Positions 39,518 to 48,421 of a stretch of DNA of 64,000 nucleotides are shown here, piece by piece. Within the stretch, counting starts at the first letter, position 1. Every line of letters starts with the position of its first letter. Origin of the DNA: a virus; IMG/VR virus record IMGVR_UViG_3300023119_000011, positions 1 to 64,000 of that record, one strand, 5' to 3'. The translations under genes and the position numbers were made by a program. The notes below the pieces were generated by a model that was not told the DNA's origin, searched no databases, and saw only the letters and a list, made by a program, of their open reading frames with translations.

Positions 39518-40657
39518 ATGGCAGAACTTTCTTATCCACTAAATTTGAATCCCGCCACTCAAGCTAGAATTGGATTTAATTGCTATAAAGCTCAACCAAT
39601 CGATATGGCAAGTAGTGCTGCAATTCAAGAAGGATTTTCAGGCATATTATCCGCTGGTAAAGGTGCGTTACTTAATAGTATACAAGCCAATAACACTTTC
39701 GCTGATTTTCTCGGAATTGGTGGTGAAAAACAAGAAGGGGATGAGGGGAAAACTGCTGAAGAAGCAAAGGCGGATGCTGAAGCTGCTGCTGCACAAAAAA
39801 ATGCATCAACTCAAAAAATATTAGAAGGATTGCAAGGATTTAAATATTTTTTAGATACTAAATCTCCGAAAGTGAGTATGTATGTTCCTTTATCACTTGC
39901 ATATAATGATAATATAATTTATGATAATGTAAATCTTGGTGCTGCAGGTGCTGCATTTGGCAGAGCACTTAATGAAGGTAGTGGATTAATTGGTGCAATT
40001 GGCCAAGGTTTTTTTGATGGATTAAGTAATGCTACAGAAGTTTTATCAAAAGGAATTGGTGCCGTTGGAGAAGGTGCTGCTGGTAGATTAGCAGCTCAAA
40101 GAACTGTACAATTAGCGTCTGGGAAATTATCTCCTGGTATAGCTAATACCGCAACTCTTGCATTACAAACAACAGTTAATCCTAATACAAGAAGTATGTT
40201 TAGAGGGGTTGCTATTAGAGAATTTACTTTTACATTTCAAATGGTGCCGAGAAGTGAAAGAGAAGCTAGAGAAGCTCAAAAAATAATTCAATTTTTTAGA
40301 CAAAGAATGTATCCAACTACGTTCAATCCGTTTTCACAAACATCAACAATTCCAATTGGATATGAATTTCCAGACTTATTTAGAATTTCATTCAAAATTG
40401 GTAACACAAGAATAAAAATTCCTAGAATTCATTTAGCATATTTAAGAAATTGTCAAGTAAATTATAACCCAACTGGTTCTAGTTTTCATGATGATGGACA
40501 ACCGAACGAAATGACAATAACATTGAACTTTATGGAACACAAAACATTAAGCCGTAAAGAAATTGGTAATGCTAGTGGTGATGAGTCCGAATTAAGTGAA
40601 AGACAAGAAGTAACTAAAAGAATTTACGGTGCAGGAATGTCAAGTGATGGGTATTAA
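39518..40657 (+). CDS. 48: Baseplate tail tube cap (gp48)
   Basis: The 379-residue protein is similar in length to T4 gp48 (364). It has VSMYVPLSLAYNDNIIYDNVN, a Gly/Ala-rich insert (AAGAAFGRALNEG), EFTFTFQMVPRSEREAREAQK and the tube-fold ending MTITLNFMEHKTL. gp48 caps the hub and starts the tail tube with gp54. The charged Ala/Lys/Glu stretch near residue 70-95 looks like an inserted linker. Confidence 0.85.
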   Translation: MAELSYPLNLNPATQARIGFNCYKAQPIDMASSAAIQEGFSGILSAGKGALLNSIQANNTFADFLGIGGEKQEGDEGKTAEEAKADAEAAAAQKNASTQKILEGLQGFKYFLDTKSPKVSMYVPLSLAYNDNIIYDNVNLGAAGAAFGRALNEGSGLIGAIGQGFFDGLSNATEVLSKGIGAVGEGAAGRLAAQRTVQLASGKLSPGIANTATLALQTTVNPNTRSMFRGVAIREFTFTFQMVPRSEREAREAQKIIQFFRQRMYPTTFNPFSQTSTIPIGYEFPDLFRISFKIGNTRIKIPRIHLAYLRNCQVNYNPTGSSFHDDGQPNEMTITLNFMEHKTLSRKEIGNASGDESELSERQEVTKRIYGAGMSSDGY

Positions 40658-40659
40658 AA

Positions 40660-41385
40660 ATGTATTTTAAAGATTACGAAAAAATTAGATATAGTTTTGG
40701 AGATGAAACAACCAGAACTCTTTTTCAGAATTTAACATTATACACTGATATACTTGATCAGATAAAAGATGATTTAAGTTTTTATGATGTTAAATTTATA
40801 CAAGAAGGCGAAAGGCCTGATCAAACTTCAGTGAGATTTTATGGAACACCAATTTATTATTGGACTTTCTTTTTACTTAATGATAAATTAAGAGCAAAAG
40901 GTTGGCCAATTGATCGAGTTCAATTATTGCAAAAACTAAAAACAGAATATAGTAAATTTACTCTTACTTTAAGGCGAGATTTATCTCAAACATTTACACT
41001 AGGAGTATATGTTACCGGTAACACTAGTGGTGCAAGAGGAAAAATTATTCATAGAAATTTAGATAGTGGTCAAATTATAGTTGAATTAGATGATGAGACA
41101 GTTAAATTTTTACCAGACGAAGTAGTAACAATACTTCAACCTACAACAATTACTGAACAATTGTATGGTGCATCCGAAGAATATTTAGCAGCCAAATATT
41201 ATAGAGATGGAAGTAAGACAAGAGTTGATTATGATCCAATTGTTGGTCCTGGTGCATTATTAGAAGAAGTAACGGTACTTGATCATTATAATGAACAAAA
41301 CGAAGATTTGAGAAGAATTAAAGTATTGAAACCAGAATATTTGGAAAAACTAGCATCAGCATATACACAAGCGGTACAATCATAA
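40660..41385 (+). CDS. 53: Baseplate wedge subunit gp53
   Basis: A 241-residue protein with TPIYYWTFFLLNDKLRAKGWP and a small barrel (GVYVTGNTSGARGKIIHRN) followed by EPxYL-type C-terminus. The first half is typical of T4 gp53 (196 residues), which completes wedges and lets them join to a hub. The extra C-terminal domain is also seen in longer cyanophage versions, as I recall. Confidence 0.82.
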   Translation: MYFKDYEKIRYSFGDETTRTLFQNLTLYTDILDQIKDDLSFYDVKFIQEGERPDQTSVRFYGTPIYYWTFFLLNDKLRAKGWPIDRVQLLQKLKTEYSKFTLTLRRDLSQTFTLGVYVTGNTSGARGKIIHRNLDSGQIIVELDDETVKFLPDEVVTILQPTTITEQLYGASEEYLAAKYYRDGSKTRVDYDPIVGPGALLEEVTVLDHYNEQNEDLRRIKVLKPEYLEKLASAYTQAVQS

Positions 41386-42783
41386 ATGCCTCAAGAAAAT
41401 TCAAGACAACCGGCTCAGCCGTTCATATTTTCAAGAGCTGATCTTATATCAACGCGAACTGGTGTAGCTAATCGGTTTGTAAGTCATGATATAAGAGATG
41501 CGCTGGTTGATGTAATTATATATGAACAATTAAATAAACCATATACTACATGCATGATCACATACGTTGATAATGCTGATACGCTATCAAGTTTAGATAT
41601 TCAAGGTGGAGAAATACTTCATTTAGAGGTTAAACCTTCAGTAGATCCTCAAGCACCTGGAATAAAAAAAGATTATTATGTTATGAGTGTAACAAATTCT
41701 GTAAGGACAAGTGATCTTATGGAAACACAAACCTTACTTTGTGTTGATAAAAATTATTTTGAATCTATTAGAAAAAATTGCAATGATGTACTTACTGGTA
41801 CACCATTAGATATGATATTATCAATAGCGACGGATTATTTCAATGACTTAAATGTCTTACACAATTTTAATGATTATCAAGAACTTCATAAAGTTATTGT
41901 ACCCAATAAAACTCCTTTACAAGCTATGACATGGATCAATTCTATGAATATGACATCAGTTGGTCTACCATATTTCTTATACGCCACTATGGGAGACGAT
42001 ACTCTTCGTTATTTTAGTTTAGAAGATCTTATCACTCAAGATACGTTTAATGTTGATAAACCTTTAACATATGGTTTTCATACAACAATGGAAACAGTGC
42101 AAACCAATGATGTACTTCAAAATTCTTTTAGTATTCAGCAATATGATTATAAAAACACTCACAAATTAAAAGATTTGATTGATGGAGGATTTACATCAGC
42201 TATTCATAGATATTATGATACAAATGTAAATAAACATTTTGTTACAGAGTTTTCTGCTGTAGATGCAATGGAACAACTTCATACAAATAACATATATTCA
42301 AAAGGTCAAACACGATATAATATTCCAGCTGGTCAACAATTTGAAGATGAAGGTTTTTTTGATAATTATCATAGAGTCTTTCAACATATAAGTAGTTCAA
42401 GACCATACACTGGTTATCTTTCATATCATCAAAAAGCAAATGAAGCAAATTATCATAAAGAAACAAATAGACGAGCTTACAGAAACTATTTGGTAAAAGA
42501 ACCACTTAGTGTACAATTTGATGGTAAGTATCTTGGAGTTTTGCATGGCATTTTAAGAAAAGAATATCCATCTGCACCTCATTTAATAGGACAAAAAATA
42601 AGAATATTATTTAAAAGAACAGCTGAAAATCCTTCAAGAGATAACGCTGCACTTGATATTAAAAAATCAGGTGATTATATAGTACATTCTGTAAAACACA
42701 TCTTACAGCGAGAAAGATACGATATTCAAATGACTGGCGTAAAAATACAAAGTTATGATGATGGAAGGACGGTGGCTAAATGA
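41386..42783 (+). CDS. Baseplate hub protein (gp27-like by position)
   Basis: The 465-residue protein has an N-terminal domain (AQPFIFSRADLISTRTG) and repeated beta-barrel-like strands (DVIIYEQLNKPYTTCMITYVD, LQAMTWINSMNMTS, VQFDGKYLGVLHGILRKEYPS), consistent with the gpD/gp27 hub fold that forms the torus linking tube and spike. It stands just upstream of the spike genes, where gp27 would be needed. No closer sequence match was recognised. Confidence 0.65.
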   Translation: MPQENSRQPAQPFIFSRADLISTRTGVANRFVSHDIRDALVDVIIYEQLNKPYTTCMITYVDNADTLSSLDIQGGEILHLEVKPSVDPQAPGIKKDYYVMSVTNSVRTSDLMETQTLLCVDKNYFESIRKNCNDVLTGTPLDMILSIATDYFNDLNVLHNFNDYQELHKVIVPNKTPLQAMTWINSMNMTSVGLPYFLYATMGDDTLRYFSLEDLITQDTFNVDKPLTYGFHTTMETVQTNDVLQNSFSIQQYDYKNTHKLKDLIDGGFTSAIHRYYDTNVNKHFVTEFSAVDAMEQLHTNNIYSKGQTRYNIPAGQQFEDEGFFDNYHRVFQHISSSRPYTGYLSYHQKANEANYHKETNRRAYRNYLVKEPLSVQFDGKYLGVLHGILRKEYPSAPHLIGQKIRILFKRTAENPSRDNAALDIKKSGDYIVHSVKHILQRERYDIQMTGVKIQSYDDGRTVAK

Positions 42784-43799
42784 GCGCAAAGACTCACTTC
42801 TATGGTGATAACGTAAGATGGTTTATTGGCCAAGTTGCACGTAATACTTCACCTGATCCAACTCGAACTGGAAGAATAAAGGTTAGAATTTTTGGTATAC
42901 ACGATTCTTATGATATTCGTGAAGCTGATCTTCCGTGGGCTCAAGTGATATCGCCAAGTGTTTTTGGTGGTGGATCTGGGCTAACACCTGGAACTCGTAT
43001 AGAAGCTCAGACTCTAGTGTTTGGATTTTTTCTTGATGGTGAGCATTCTCAACTTCCTCTCGTCATTGGTTCTATACCAACTCGTGAGTCTCTTGTAACT
43101 CCTCAATATCAATATGGAGATACTCAAAATAAAATAAACGAAACAACTGTATTTTCAGATGCAGAAAATGAACAATTTTCATCATATGGATTTGATGAAA
43201 ATGCTGAAGGAGGTATGGCAAATCCTGGACCAGATAATTATGATGTAACTCGAGGATCTGATGTCTTATTCGGCCAAGACAATTTAGAAAGAGCATGGTA
43301 TTGGTTTAGAAGTGTAACTGGTGGAGATTATAGTGCTGAAGCAACTGCAGGTCTTCTTGGAAATTTTTGGATAGAGTCAGGTCCACCTGCTGGTGGATTG
43401 CCAGATGATATTAACCCAGACGCAAGGAATGACACAGATGAACAATCTTATGGAATTGCACAATGGAATCCTTTTAATGGTGGTAATAGAGCCTATGTTA
43501 ATCCTAAGTCTCGATTAGCAAAATATTATGCATTTGTTGCTGATTTCGGTGGAGATATGCAAGTAGAATGGTTGCTTCCTCAGCTCATGTTTGTAACTTA
43601 TGAACTCGAACATGACCCAGTTCATGGTTGTAGCGCTGAATTACATGCTGCTACTACTCCAGAAGAAGCAGCTCGTATTGTAGAAGTTCATTACGAAAAA
43701 CCAGAATTCTATGATAAACCTAATCATCCAAGATCGAGTAGCTTTGCTCGGCGTGCAGCGGCTAGAAACATTTATAAAAGATTCACAGGGACTGATTGA
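42780..43799 (+). CDS. gp5-like spike N-terminal part with tail lysozyme
   Basis: The 339-residue protein starts with a gp5 OB-fold-type segment (WFIGQVARNTSPDPTRTGRIKVRIFG, given as WFIGQVARN and GRIKVRIFG) and a linker. From about residue 175 it has a phage tail lysozyme domain: AEATAGLLGNFWIESG (catalytic Glu), QSYGIAQWNP and RLAKYYAF. It locally digests peptidoglycan during injection. It lacks the C-terminal beta-helix of T4 gp5, which is encoded separately at 45796. Confidence 0.8.
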   Translation: MSAKTHFYGDNVRWFIGQVARNTSPDPTRTGRIKVRIFGIHDSYDIREADLPWAQVISPSVFGGGSGLTPGTRIEAQTLVFGFFLDGEHSQLPLVIGSIPTRESLVTPQYQYGDTQNKINETTVFSDAENEQFSSYGFDENAEGGMANPGPDNYDVTRGSDVLFGQDNLERAWYWFRSVTGGDYSAEATAGLLGNFWIESGPPAGGLPDDINPDARNDTDEQSYGIAQWNPFNGGNRAYVNPKSRLAKYYAFVADFGGDMQVEWLLPQLMFVTYELEHDPVHGCSAELHAATTPEEAARIVEVHYEKPEFYDKPNHPRSSSFARRAAARNIYKRFTGTD

Positions 43800-45811
43800 T
43801 GCCAGAAATTAGAGCGTATAATACAAATATAGTTCAGCTTGATTTGAATACTTCGAGTATTGTAAAGGTTCAAACTAAAACAAAAGCTGATAATAACTTT
43901 TTCGGAACCACGACACAATTTACACTTTCTGGTTCAGTTCTTGTATTACGAAAAAAATATGCAGAGATCGTAGTTGAATATACTGTAAGCGATCAGAAAA
44001 GAGAACTTGAGCAAAGACTTCCTACTACTGAACTCGAAAAAAAGCTGAATAATTTAGCAAATTCACCTGAAGCTCTTACACTAAAAAACAAAGCAAATGA
44101 GGTAGCAGCCAAACTGGTTGGCCAAGAAGGAGCGCTTGCAAAAGCACTCGGAGAAGATCTCAATGGATTTAAAGCATTGGGCGAAGCATTCGAAGAAAAT
44201 GTCAAAACAACTATGCAAGCGTTACCAGTTCTTTCTACTTCAAGTAGTCTTGGCGCAGCCAAGACTTCGCTCGAGAAGGCCAATTCGGATTTAATTACAG
44301 GTAAGTCTACAGGCAACGGAGCACCAAACTTTGTCGTAGCCCAAGGTTCTCCAAAGGCATTGAATGAATTATTCCAAGGTGCAAATAAGATCTTCGAAGC
44401 AGCAAAGCCAGAATTGACTACACTTCTCAAGGAAGTATCAGCAGTCGCCGAAGAGATTGATGCAGATAAAGTATTGAATGATGTAGCAACCGAAGCATCG
44501 ACTGAAATCAAAAAGACCGTAAAAGCTTTCATGAAAGACATTACACCGAACGAACCATTCGTACAAGCAAAGGAAACTTCATTCGGAAATCTTCTTGCTA
44601 CTGTAGTCGGAGCTGCTCGGTCTCTTGAACAAGCAGCATTTGATCTTCCTCTTCAAGGGCTAAAAGAAGATCTACCTGATCTCATAGATGAATTCAAACA
44701 GACTAATATATCAAAAAATGTTATCAACGGATTGTATTCAGATCCATCGACTAAGACTCCTCTGACAAACGTGATTCAAAAACTTGGAGGAGAGATAAAC
44801 GAATTTGGTACTTCGAGACAAAAGTTCGATCTGGTTGATACTATCGAAGAATTTCAGTACGACATCGCTACATGCAAAAGAGATATTACCGCATCAGTTA
44901 TTCATTGGACTAAATCATTCTCTGATCAGTATCTTACTGCATATGATATTGACTTGAATCATAAAAAATTGCAAATTGCAAAACTCGGAGATGAGGAAGT
45001 TGCAAATGCAAAAAACAAAAGTGGAATCATGTGGCATTATGTTATATTAAAAGATGGATCACTACAGAGAGGTCGACCACTTGAACTTGAAACGATTCCA
45101 GAGTCACCTTGGCCTACAAGAACCATTCATATAGGGTTTGTAGCTGGATATACAATACCATTTGGAGAACAATCTGCCACAATCTATCCATCATCAGAGT
45201 CTATTACATCTGCTCAATGGAATACATTTGACAAAATAGTAGAATCTCTTATACTACTTAAGCCAGGAATAGCAATCACTGGACATAATACAATCCATCG
45301 AGTGACCGCATGTCCAGGCTTCGATGTACAATCTTATGTAGAAAGAAAATACAACTACTATACTCCATACACCTCAGAGTATCTCGATCGTGATGAACCA
45401 TTTACTATAGAAGAACTCGCATCAGTGCCCGCTAAGAAAATTGCAAACGCGCAAAAGGGCTTCGAACCCTCTAGTGTCGTCGCTGATGTCTTAGCAAAGC
45501 GGAACACAAACACGGACAAAAAAACAGGTGAGACTAAGTTGCCTACGGAACAGGAAATCACCGATGCTATTAGCGAGTTTAAAACCAAAGTGAAAGAACT
45601 CGATACTCAAGATATTCAACTTAAAATAAAAGAAGCTAAAGCTCAGCTCACAGAGCAGTTCAGTAATCCTCGCTCTGAGCTCAATACAGAGATTCAGAAG
45701 TTAGCGAACCAAAAGGATGAGATAGTATCCTCTTTAGAAAGCGCGCGGAAGACATTAGTGAACAGCGGATATGAGTATAGCTCAAAGGAGAACACATGGC
45801 TGAAAAAATAA
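43799..45811 (+). CDS. Baseplate-associated N-acetylmuramoyl-L-alanine amidase
   Basis: ATG 43799 overlaps the previous TGA; a TTG at 43796 is possible. The 670-residue protein has a long helical Ala/Lys/Glu-rich first half, and an Amidase_2/PGRP domain at about 355-520: SVIHWT (first His ligand), MWHYVILKDGSLQRGR, IHIGFVAGY, and ITGHNTIHRVTACPGFDV with His and Cys ligands. Its gene sits between the lysozyme-bearing hub and the spike, so it likely acts in the virion on infection. A helical coiled-coil tail ends it. Confidence 0.78.
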   Translation: MPEIRAYNTNIVQLDLNTSSIVKVQTKTKADNNFFGTTTQFTLSGSVLVLRKKYAEIVVEYTVSDQKRELEQRLPTTELEKKLNNLANSPEALTLKNKANEVAAKLVGQEGALAKALGEDLNGFKALGEAFEENVKTTMQALPVLSTSSSLGAAKTSLEKANSDLITGKSTGNGAPNFVVAQGSPKALNELFQGANKIFEAAKPELTTLLKEVSAVAEEIDADKVLNDVATEASTEIKKTVKAFMKDITPNEPFVQAKETSFGNLLATVVGAARSLEQAAFDLPLQGLKEDLPDLIDEFKQTNISKNVINGLYSDPSTKTPLTNVIQKLGGEINEFGTSRQKFDLVDTIEEFQYDIATCKRDITASVIHWTKSFSDQYLTAYDIDLNHKKLQIAKLGDEEVANAKNKSGIMWHYVILKDGSLQRGRPLELETIPESPWPTRTIHIGFVAGYTIPFGEQSATIYPSSESITSAQWNTFDKIVESLILLKPGIAITGHNTIHRVTACPGFDVQSYVERKYNYYTPYTSEYLDRDEPFTIEELASVPAKKIANAQKGFEPSSVVADVLAKRNTNTDKKTGETKLPTEQEITDAISEFKTKVKELDTQDIQLKIKEAKAQLTEQFSNPRSELNTEIQKLANQKDEIVSSLESARKTLVNSGYEYSSKENTWLKK

Positions 45812-47262
45812 TTGTAGATGATGAATATAATTACTATGGACCAACTCAACGAGAAGAAGCGACTCGCGGAAAAACAAATAATGCAGTACGTGCTGATAAA
45901 ACTCATGAGTTCCCTAGACTCCCATATTCACACCAATCTTCGGTAAATAAAACATCGCGTGGTGGTAGGAAAAACTATGTCTATACCGGTGGTGGAGATA
46001 AAATAGTAGACTATGTAGACGCCATTCCAGCGTCGCGAAGATCGAGCTCACAGTATGGTAAGACGTCTGTACATGAGACTATATCTGGTCATACCATTGA
46101 ATACGACGATACGCCTGGTTCAGAAAGAATCATGATATACCATAAGACAGGATCTGGTGTAGAACTTCTTGCCGACGGAACTTCTATCTATAGTAGTGTA
46201 GGTAATACAGTGCGCGTGGTACAGAAAGATGAGAAGGTTGTAGTAGAAGGAGACGCGCACTTAAGTTATAATGGCAATTTAACATTAGACGTCTCTGGTG
46301 ACTTTAATGTGAAGGTTGGTGGTAACTATAACGTTGAGGTGGGTGGAAATGAAGTAAGGAAGACTGATGGCTCGGTCGGTGTCACGATAGGGAAGAAGCA
46401 CCAAAAGACTGTAAAAGGTAATGAAGTCTCTATGGTAGCGGGATCTATTACTGATCAGACTCTCGGTCAACGGTATAGCGTAACAAAGGGCGTTTTTACG
46501 GTGCTAGCTGAAGGTGACTATATACAGGCCTGTAAAGGTACGTTATCTTTGACATCGGAAGATGAAGTTATTCTCTCAAGCCCAGACATGAATATAGCAG
46601 CGAATGATTTATCCGTTTTTGGTGCCACTGGAACGTTTGGTGGAGATACTATAACGGGATATTTCCAGAATGTATTTTGTAAGAGTGGAAGTTTTACTGA
46701 GGGAGTAACAGCCCCTACATTCCATGGGGATTTAACTGGTAGGGCAGATGAAGCTATAGCTTCTGATACTGCGGTATATGCTTCTTATGGAGGTGGACCA
46801 GGTAGTGCGGAAAATTGGACTAATACAAATACTGCCACAGACCTTACCGAAACAGCGAGACCTACAAGTGCAATTTTATCAGACTATTTAGATAATAGTG
46901 ATAGAGCATATATTAGAGTATCTATAGATCCAGGTGACTATATGAAAAAAGCTATTAATAGAAGTGATTTTTACGGTGGTATTACTGATAAGGATCCTAA
47001 TATATCTGAGGTACGGGCTTTATTAAAAGATCCAGATAATACAAATAATGATACATTTCTTGGTAATTTATTAGCAGCTGGAAAAATATCGAGTTTATAT
47101 AGCAATGTAGTTCCTTTATATACAGGCAGGCAAGTAAATCCTGTAGATGCATTATTAACTGGTAGTACAAATCTTGGACAAACTACTCGAGGTGGAAGTA
47201 AACAATTTACAATGGGTACAAATACTCGACTCGAAGATCAATTAAAGAAAAGAGGATTATAA
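45796..47262 (+). CDS. gp5 C-terminal-like beta-helical spike protein
   Basis: Residues about 85-310 form the repeating beta-strand pattern of a gp5/VgrG-like needle: GHTIEYDDTPGSERIMIYHKTG, then VEGDAHLSYNGNLTLDVSG and NVKVGGNYNVEVGGNE with short VxVGG repeats, and LTSEDEVILSSPDMNI. A Ser/Gly region follows. Overlaps the amidase gene by 16 bases. The needle would pierce the outer membrane. T4 has this domain fused to lysozyme in gp5; here it is a separate gene. Confidence 0.82.
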   Translation: MAEKIIVDDEYNYYGPTQREEATRGKTNNAVRADKTHEFPRLPYSHQSSVNKTSRGGRKNYVYTGGGDKIVDYVDAIPASRRSSSQYGKTSVHETISGHTIEYDDTPGSERIMIYHKTGSGVELLADGTSIYSSVGNTVRVVQKDEKVVVEGDAHLSYNGNLTLDVSGDFNVKVGGNYNVEVGGNEVRKTDGSVGVTIGKKHQKTVKGNEVSMVAGSITDQTLGQRYSVTKGVFTVLAEGDYIQACKGTLSLTSEDEVILSSPDMNIAANDLSVFGATGTFGGDTITGYFQNVFCKSGSFTEGVTAPTFHGDLTGRADEAIASDTAVYASYGGGPGSAENWTNTNTATDLTETARPTSAILSDYLDNSDRAYIRVSIDPGDYMKKAINRSDFYGGITDKDPNISEVRALLKDPDNTNNDTFLGNLLAAGKISSLYSNVVPLYTGRQVNPVDALLTGSTNLGQTTRGGSKQFTMGTNTRLEDQLKKRGL

Positions 47263-47263
47263 T

Positions 47264-47926
47264 ATGGCAGGTGTACAATTTGTAGTAGATCAACAATATA
47301 ATCCAGAATGGCAAGCTAATATTACGAGTGGTACAAAATTAGCTGCTGGAATAAGTATGGCAAAATTTATATATGGAAGTAGTAATCCAAATGGTATAGA
47401 TCATATTACCGAAAATGTATCTGATGAAAATAAATATAAACTTGCGAAACAATATATTATGCAAGCGACAGCCCTTTTATCGTGCCGTATAAAACCCTTC
47501 TCTCGATATAGGGTTAAAGTGGCAGAGGGTTATTATAGAATAACAGATAAAAGTCGTGTATATGATGTAGATAGTATATTATATCTACGAAATAAAGGCC
47601 GGGCAGTAGTATATGAAATATATGGTGAAGATGGAAATGTCGATAATTTAAAAAGTTTTGATTTAGCTCTCCATTTTTCTACTCATAGATATGGCGGTGT
47701 TATGCCAGCCAAAACTATTTTATCTTATGACAATTATAATCCAAGCGGAAAACTCCATTCTCAAGTTACTCTCATTATGCCCGAAATTCAAGATGGATGG
47801 AATGTAAGATATTCATTTACACCGAATCAAGTAGAAACAAAATATAATGGACATAATCTCACAACTGGTGAATTTGTAGAAGTACTTGAACAACCAAGTG
47901 ATGGAACAGTTTTATATGGAACATGA
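47264..47926 (+). CDS. Putative baseplate protein, conserved
   Basis: A 220-residue protein (MAGVQFVVDQQYNPEWQANI, GISMAKFIYGSSNPNG) lying between spike and gp25 with no gap. Beta-rich, no catalytic motif. I recall similar proteins at this position in marine myoviruses and infer a baseplate role. Confidence 0.6.
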   Translation: MAGVQFVVDQQYNPEWQANITSGTKLAAGISMAKFIYGSSNPNGIDHITENVSDENKYKLAKQYIMQATALLSCRIKPFSRYRVKVAEGYYRITDKSRVYDVDSILYLRNKGRAVVYEIYGEDGNVDNLKSFDLALHFSTHRYGGVMPAKTILSYDNYNPSGKLHSQVTLIMPEIQDGWNVRYSFTPNQVETKYNGHNLTTGEFVEVLEQPSDGTVLYGT

Positions 47927-47937
47927 TCTCTTTGCGG

Positions 47938-47945
47938 TATAAATA
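47938..47945 (+). promoter_or_regulatory. Late promoter TATAAATA before gp25
   Basis: An exact late box 21 bases before the gp25 ATG. The predicted start near 47951 leaves a short 15-nt leader with AAGGATA as RBS. Confidence 0.7.
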
Positions 47946-47965
47946 GAAAGAAAGGATAATTACAC

Positions 47966-48421
47966 ATGGCTGTGAGAGCTTTTGCTGCAGAAGATAACCC
48001 TACCGATGCTTCCTTTGTTGTTACACGGGAGAAAAAGTTTTCGGACGTTGATTTTGATTTTCGGAATATCGAAAATGATAATAATGTTCGTACTGATCTT
48101 CGCAAAGTACAGGATCTTAATTCAGTAAAACAAGCTGTGAAAAATATCCTTTTAACAAATCAAGGTGAAAAACCTTTTATGCCAGTATTTGGTAGTCAAT
48201 TAAACTATCTTTTATTTGAATTAGATACAGAACTTGATGAAGATATAATTGAAGAAGAAATTGCGAATAGTTTAGAAATATATGAACCAAGAGCTATTTT
48301 AAGAAATGTTGAAATAGACATGAATGGTGAACAAAACAAATGCGATGTAACCGTAGAATTTCAAGTAGTGAATACCGGTGAAATTGCACAAGTCACAGTA
48401 GATATTACGAGGATCAGATGA
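47966..48421 (+). CDS. 25: Baseplate wedge subunit gp25
   Basis: A 151-residue protein (T4 132) with KFSDVDFDFR, VKQAVKNILLTNQGEKPFMPVFGSQL (shown as VKNILLTNQGEKPFMP and FGSQL) and the EPR-like IYEPRAIL. gp25 is a sheath initiator at the junction of wedge and tail sheath. A 4-base overlap couples it to gp6, as in T4-like phages. Confidence 0.9.
   Translation: MAVRAFAAEDNPTDASFVVTREKKFSDVDFDFRNIENDNNVRTDLRKVQDLNSVKQAVKNILLTNQGEKPFMPVFGSQLNYLLFELDTELDEDIIEEEIANSLEIYEPRAILRNVEIDMNGEQNKCDVTVEFQVVNTGEIAQVTVDITRIR

Noticed and set aside
43993-44541. - strand frame of 182 codons inside the amidase gene
   Set aside because: Mirror of a helical Ala/Glu/Lys-rich coding region; no RBS and Ser/Phe-rich composition.
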